A program made the translations under genes and the position numbers. A stretch of DNA of 5,031 bases from Clostridia bacterium (lineage in GTDB: Bacteria; Bacillota; Clostridia; Oscillospirales; CAG-272), in NCBI GenBank assembly GCA_900753295.1, contig CAADYQ010000163.1:1-5031 (forward strand), given 5' to 3'. Of the stretch, positions 4,546 through 5,031 are shown one piece after another. Each line of letters begins with the position of its first letter. Position 1 is the stretch's first letter. A model generated the notes under the pieces. That model was not told the DNA's origin and ran no database searches. It was given only the letters and a program-made list of their open reading frames with translations.

Positions 4546-5031
4546 ATGATAAAACACAGTATTTCAAATGAAACAGAGCGCCGCCTGTTCGGCGATGGGC
4601 GCGGACGCGCCGTCATCCTCGGACTGGGCGTATCCAACCTGCCGCTTGCGCGCATGCTTGCCGCACGCGGCGCAAAGCTCGAAATAAGAGATTCAAAGGA
4701 GCTGTCCGCACTCGGTCCCGCCGCCGCAGAGCTTGCGGCTTCCGGCGCTGAACTTATATGCGGCGCCGACCCTACGCGCGGGCTTTGCCGCGAAGGTATT
4801 GAAAACGCCGTTATATTCCGCTCGCCGGGTATACGCCCCGACGCCGGAGATATACCCGAGGCCGTGCGGCGCGGCGCCTTTCTCACGTCGGAGATGGAAT
4901 GGTTCTGCGATGCGACTCCCGCCACGGTTATCGCCGTGACCGGCAGCGACGGAAAAACCACGACCACCACGCTGACATATCTCCTGCTCTCCTCGGCGGC
5001 AAAGCGCAACGGAGGACACGTTTACGTCGGC
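4546..5031 (+). CDS. murD: UDP-N-acetylmuramoylalanine--D-glutamate ligase, N-terminal part (cut by window end)
   Basis: The frame is open from ATG 4546 to the last base, giving 162 residues of an expected 450 or so. MurD is the cytoplasmic ligase that adds D-glutamate to UDP-MurNAc-L-Ala using ATP, an essential step of peptidoglycan synthesis. A Rossmann-like UDP-binding domain opens with VILGLGVSNLPLARMLAARG (23-42). RSPGI (92-96) is the usual MurD SPGI motif, SEMEW lies at 115-119, and the ATP-binding loop VTGSDGKTTTTTL is at 131-143. The GSDGKTTTT version, in place of GTNGKTTT, is one I recall from clostridial MurD. MurC, MurE and MurF also carry GKT/S loops, but the SPGI motif and N-terminal domain fit MurD best. 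The ribosome site is weak (GAAAG at 4531-4535). An in-frame TAA at 4507-4509 limits the start. The usual mur/division neighbours are not visible upstream; the gene appears to begin its own transcript. Confidence 0.92.
   Translation, partial: MIKHSISNETERRLFGDGRGRAVILGLGVSNLPLARMLAARGAKLEIRDSKELSALGPAAAELAASGAELICGADPTRGLCREGIENAVIFRSPGIRPDAGDIPEAVRRGAFLTSEMEWFCDATPATVIAVTGSDGKTTTTTLTYLLLSSAAKRNGGHVYVG

Noticed and set aside
4398..5009. The upstream extension of the LURP-one reading frame on the minus strand.
   Set aside because: It is antisense to murD, low in complexity (Ser/Ala/Arg), and lies upstream of the promoter and ribosome site that fit ATG 4397.

Overview
The window (5031 bp) looks like an ordinary chromosomal stretch of a moderately GC-rich Gram-positive member of the Clostridia, most likely an Oscillospiraceae/Ruminococcaceae-type gut bacterium. 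The pointers are inferential: GC-rich genes with frequent ATA isoleucine codons beside AT-rich spacers, sigma-A type promoters, a DUF5685 / J-domain / membrane-protein gene trio, a YxjI-type LURP-one protein, and a Big_3 surface protein with a Thr/Pro-rich stalk.

Layout. (1) Positions 3-1689, plus strand: the 3' end of a DUF5685-family gene, a J-domain/TPR-like protein gene with a cysteine-rich tail, and a small multi-pass membrane protein gene. Gaps of 3 and 16 nt suggest one transcript whose promoter lies outside the window. (2) Positions 1690-1837: a spacer with a strong extended -10 promoter overlapped by an inverted repeat, then a leader with two small dyads. (3) Positions 1838-3676, plus strand: a 612-residue secreted, membrane-anchored surface protein with three Ig-like domains, a CxxC module, a beta-rich domain, a Thr/Pro stalk and a C-terminal membrane helix. 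(4) Positions 3677-3920: a gene-free spacer with four hairpins. Two are related long palindromes whose differences are compensated across the stem; the other two are terminator-like. (5) Positions 3921-4397, minus strand: a LURP-one-related (YxjI-like) protein gene. (6) Positions 4398-4545: a divergent spacer with a perfect-consensus promoter for the LURP-one gene and a second promoter pointing at the next gene. (7) Positions 4546-5031, plus strand: the 5' part of murD (peptidoglycan synthesis), cut by the window end.

The genes do not form one pathway. The first three appear to be a conserved co-transcribed set of unknown purpose. The surface protein, the LURP-one protein and murD appear to be independent units, each with its own recognisable promoter. 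I found no mobile element, CRISPR array, tRNA or rRNA, and no convincing new defence or metabolic system. The most interesting items are the palindrome pair, the operator-like repeat over the surface-protein promoter, and an isoprenoid-synthase-like acidic motif in the DUF5685 protein.
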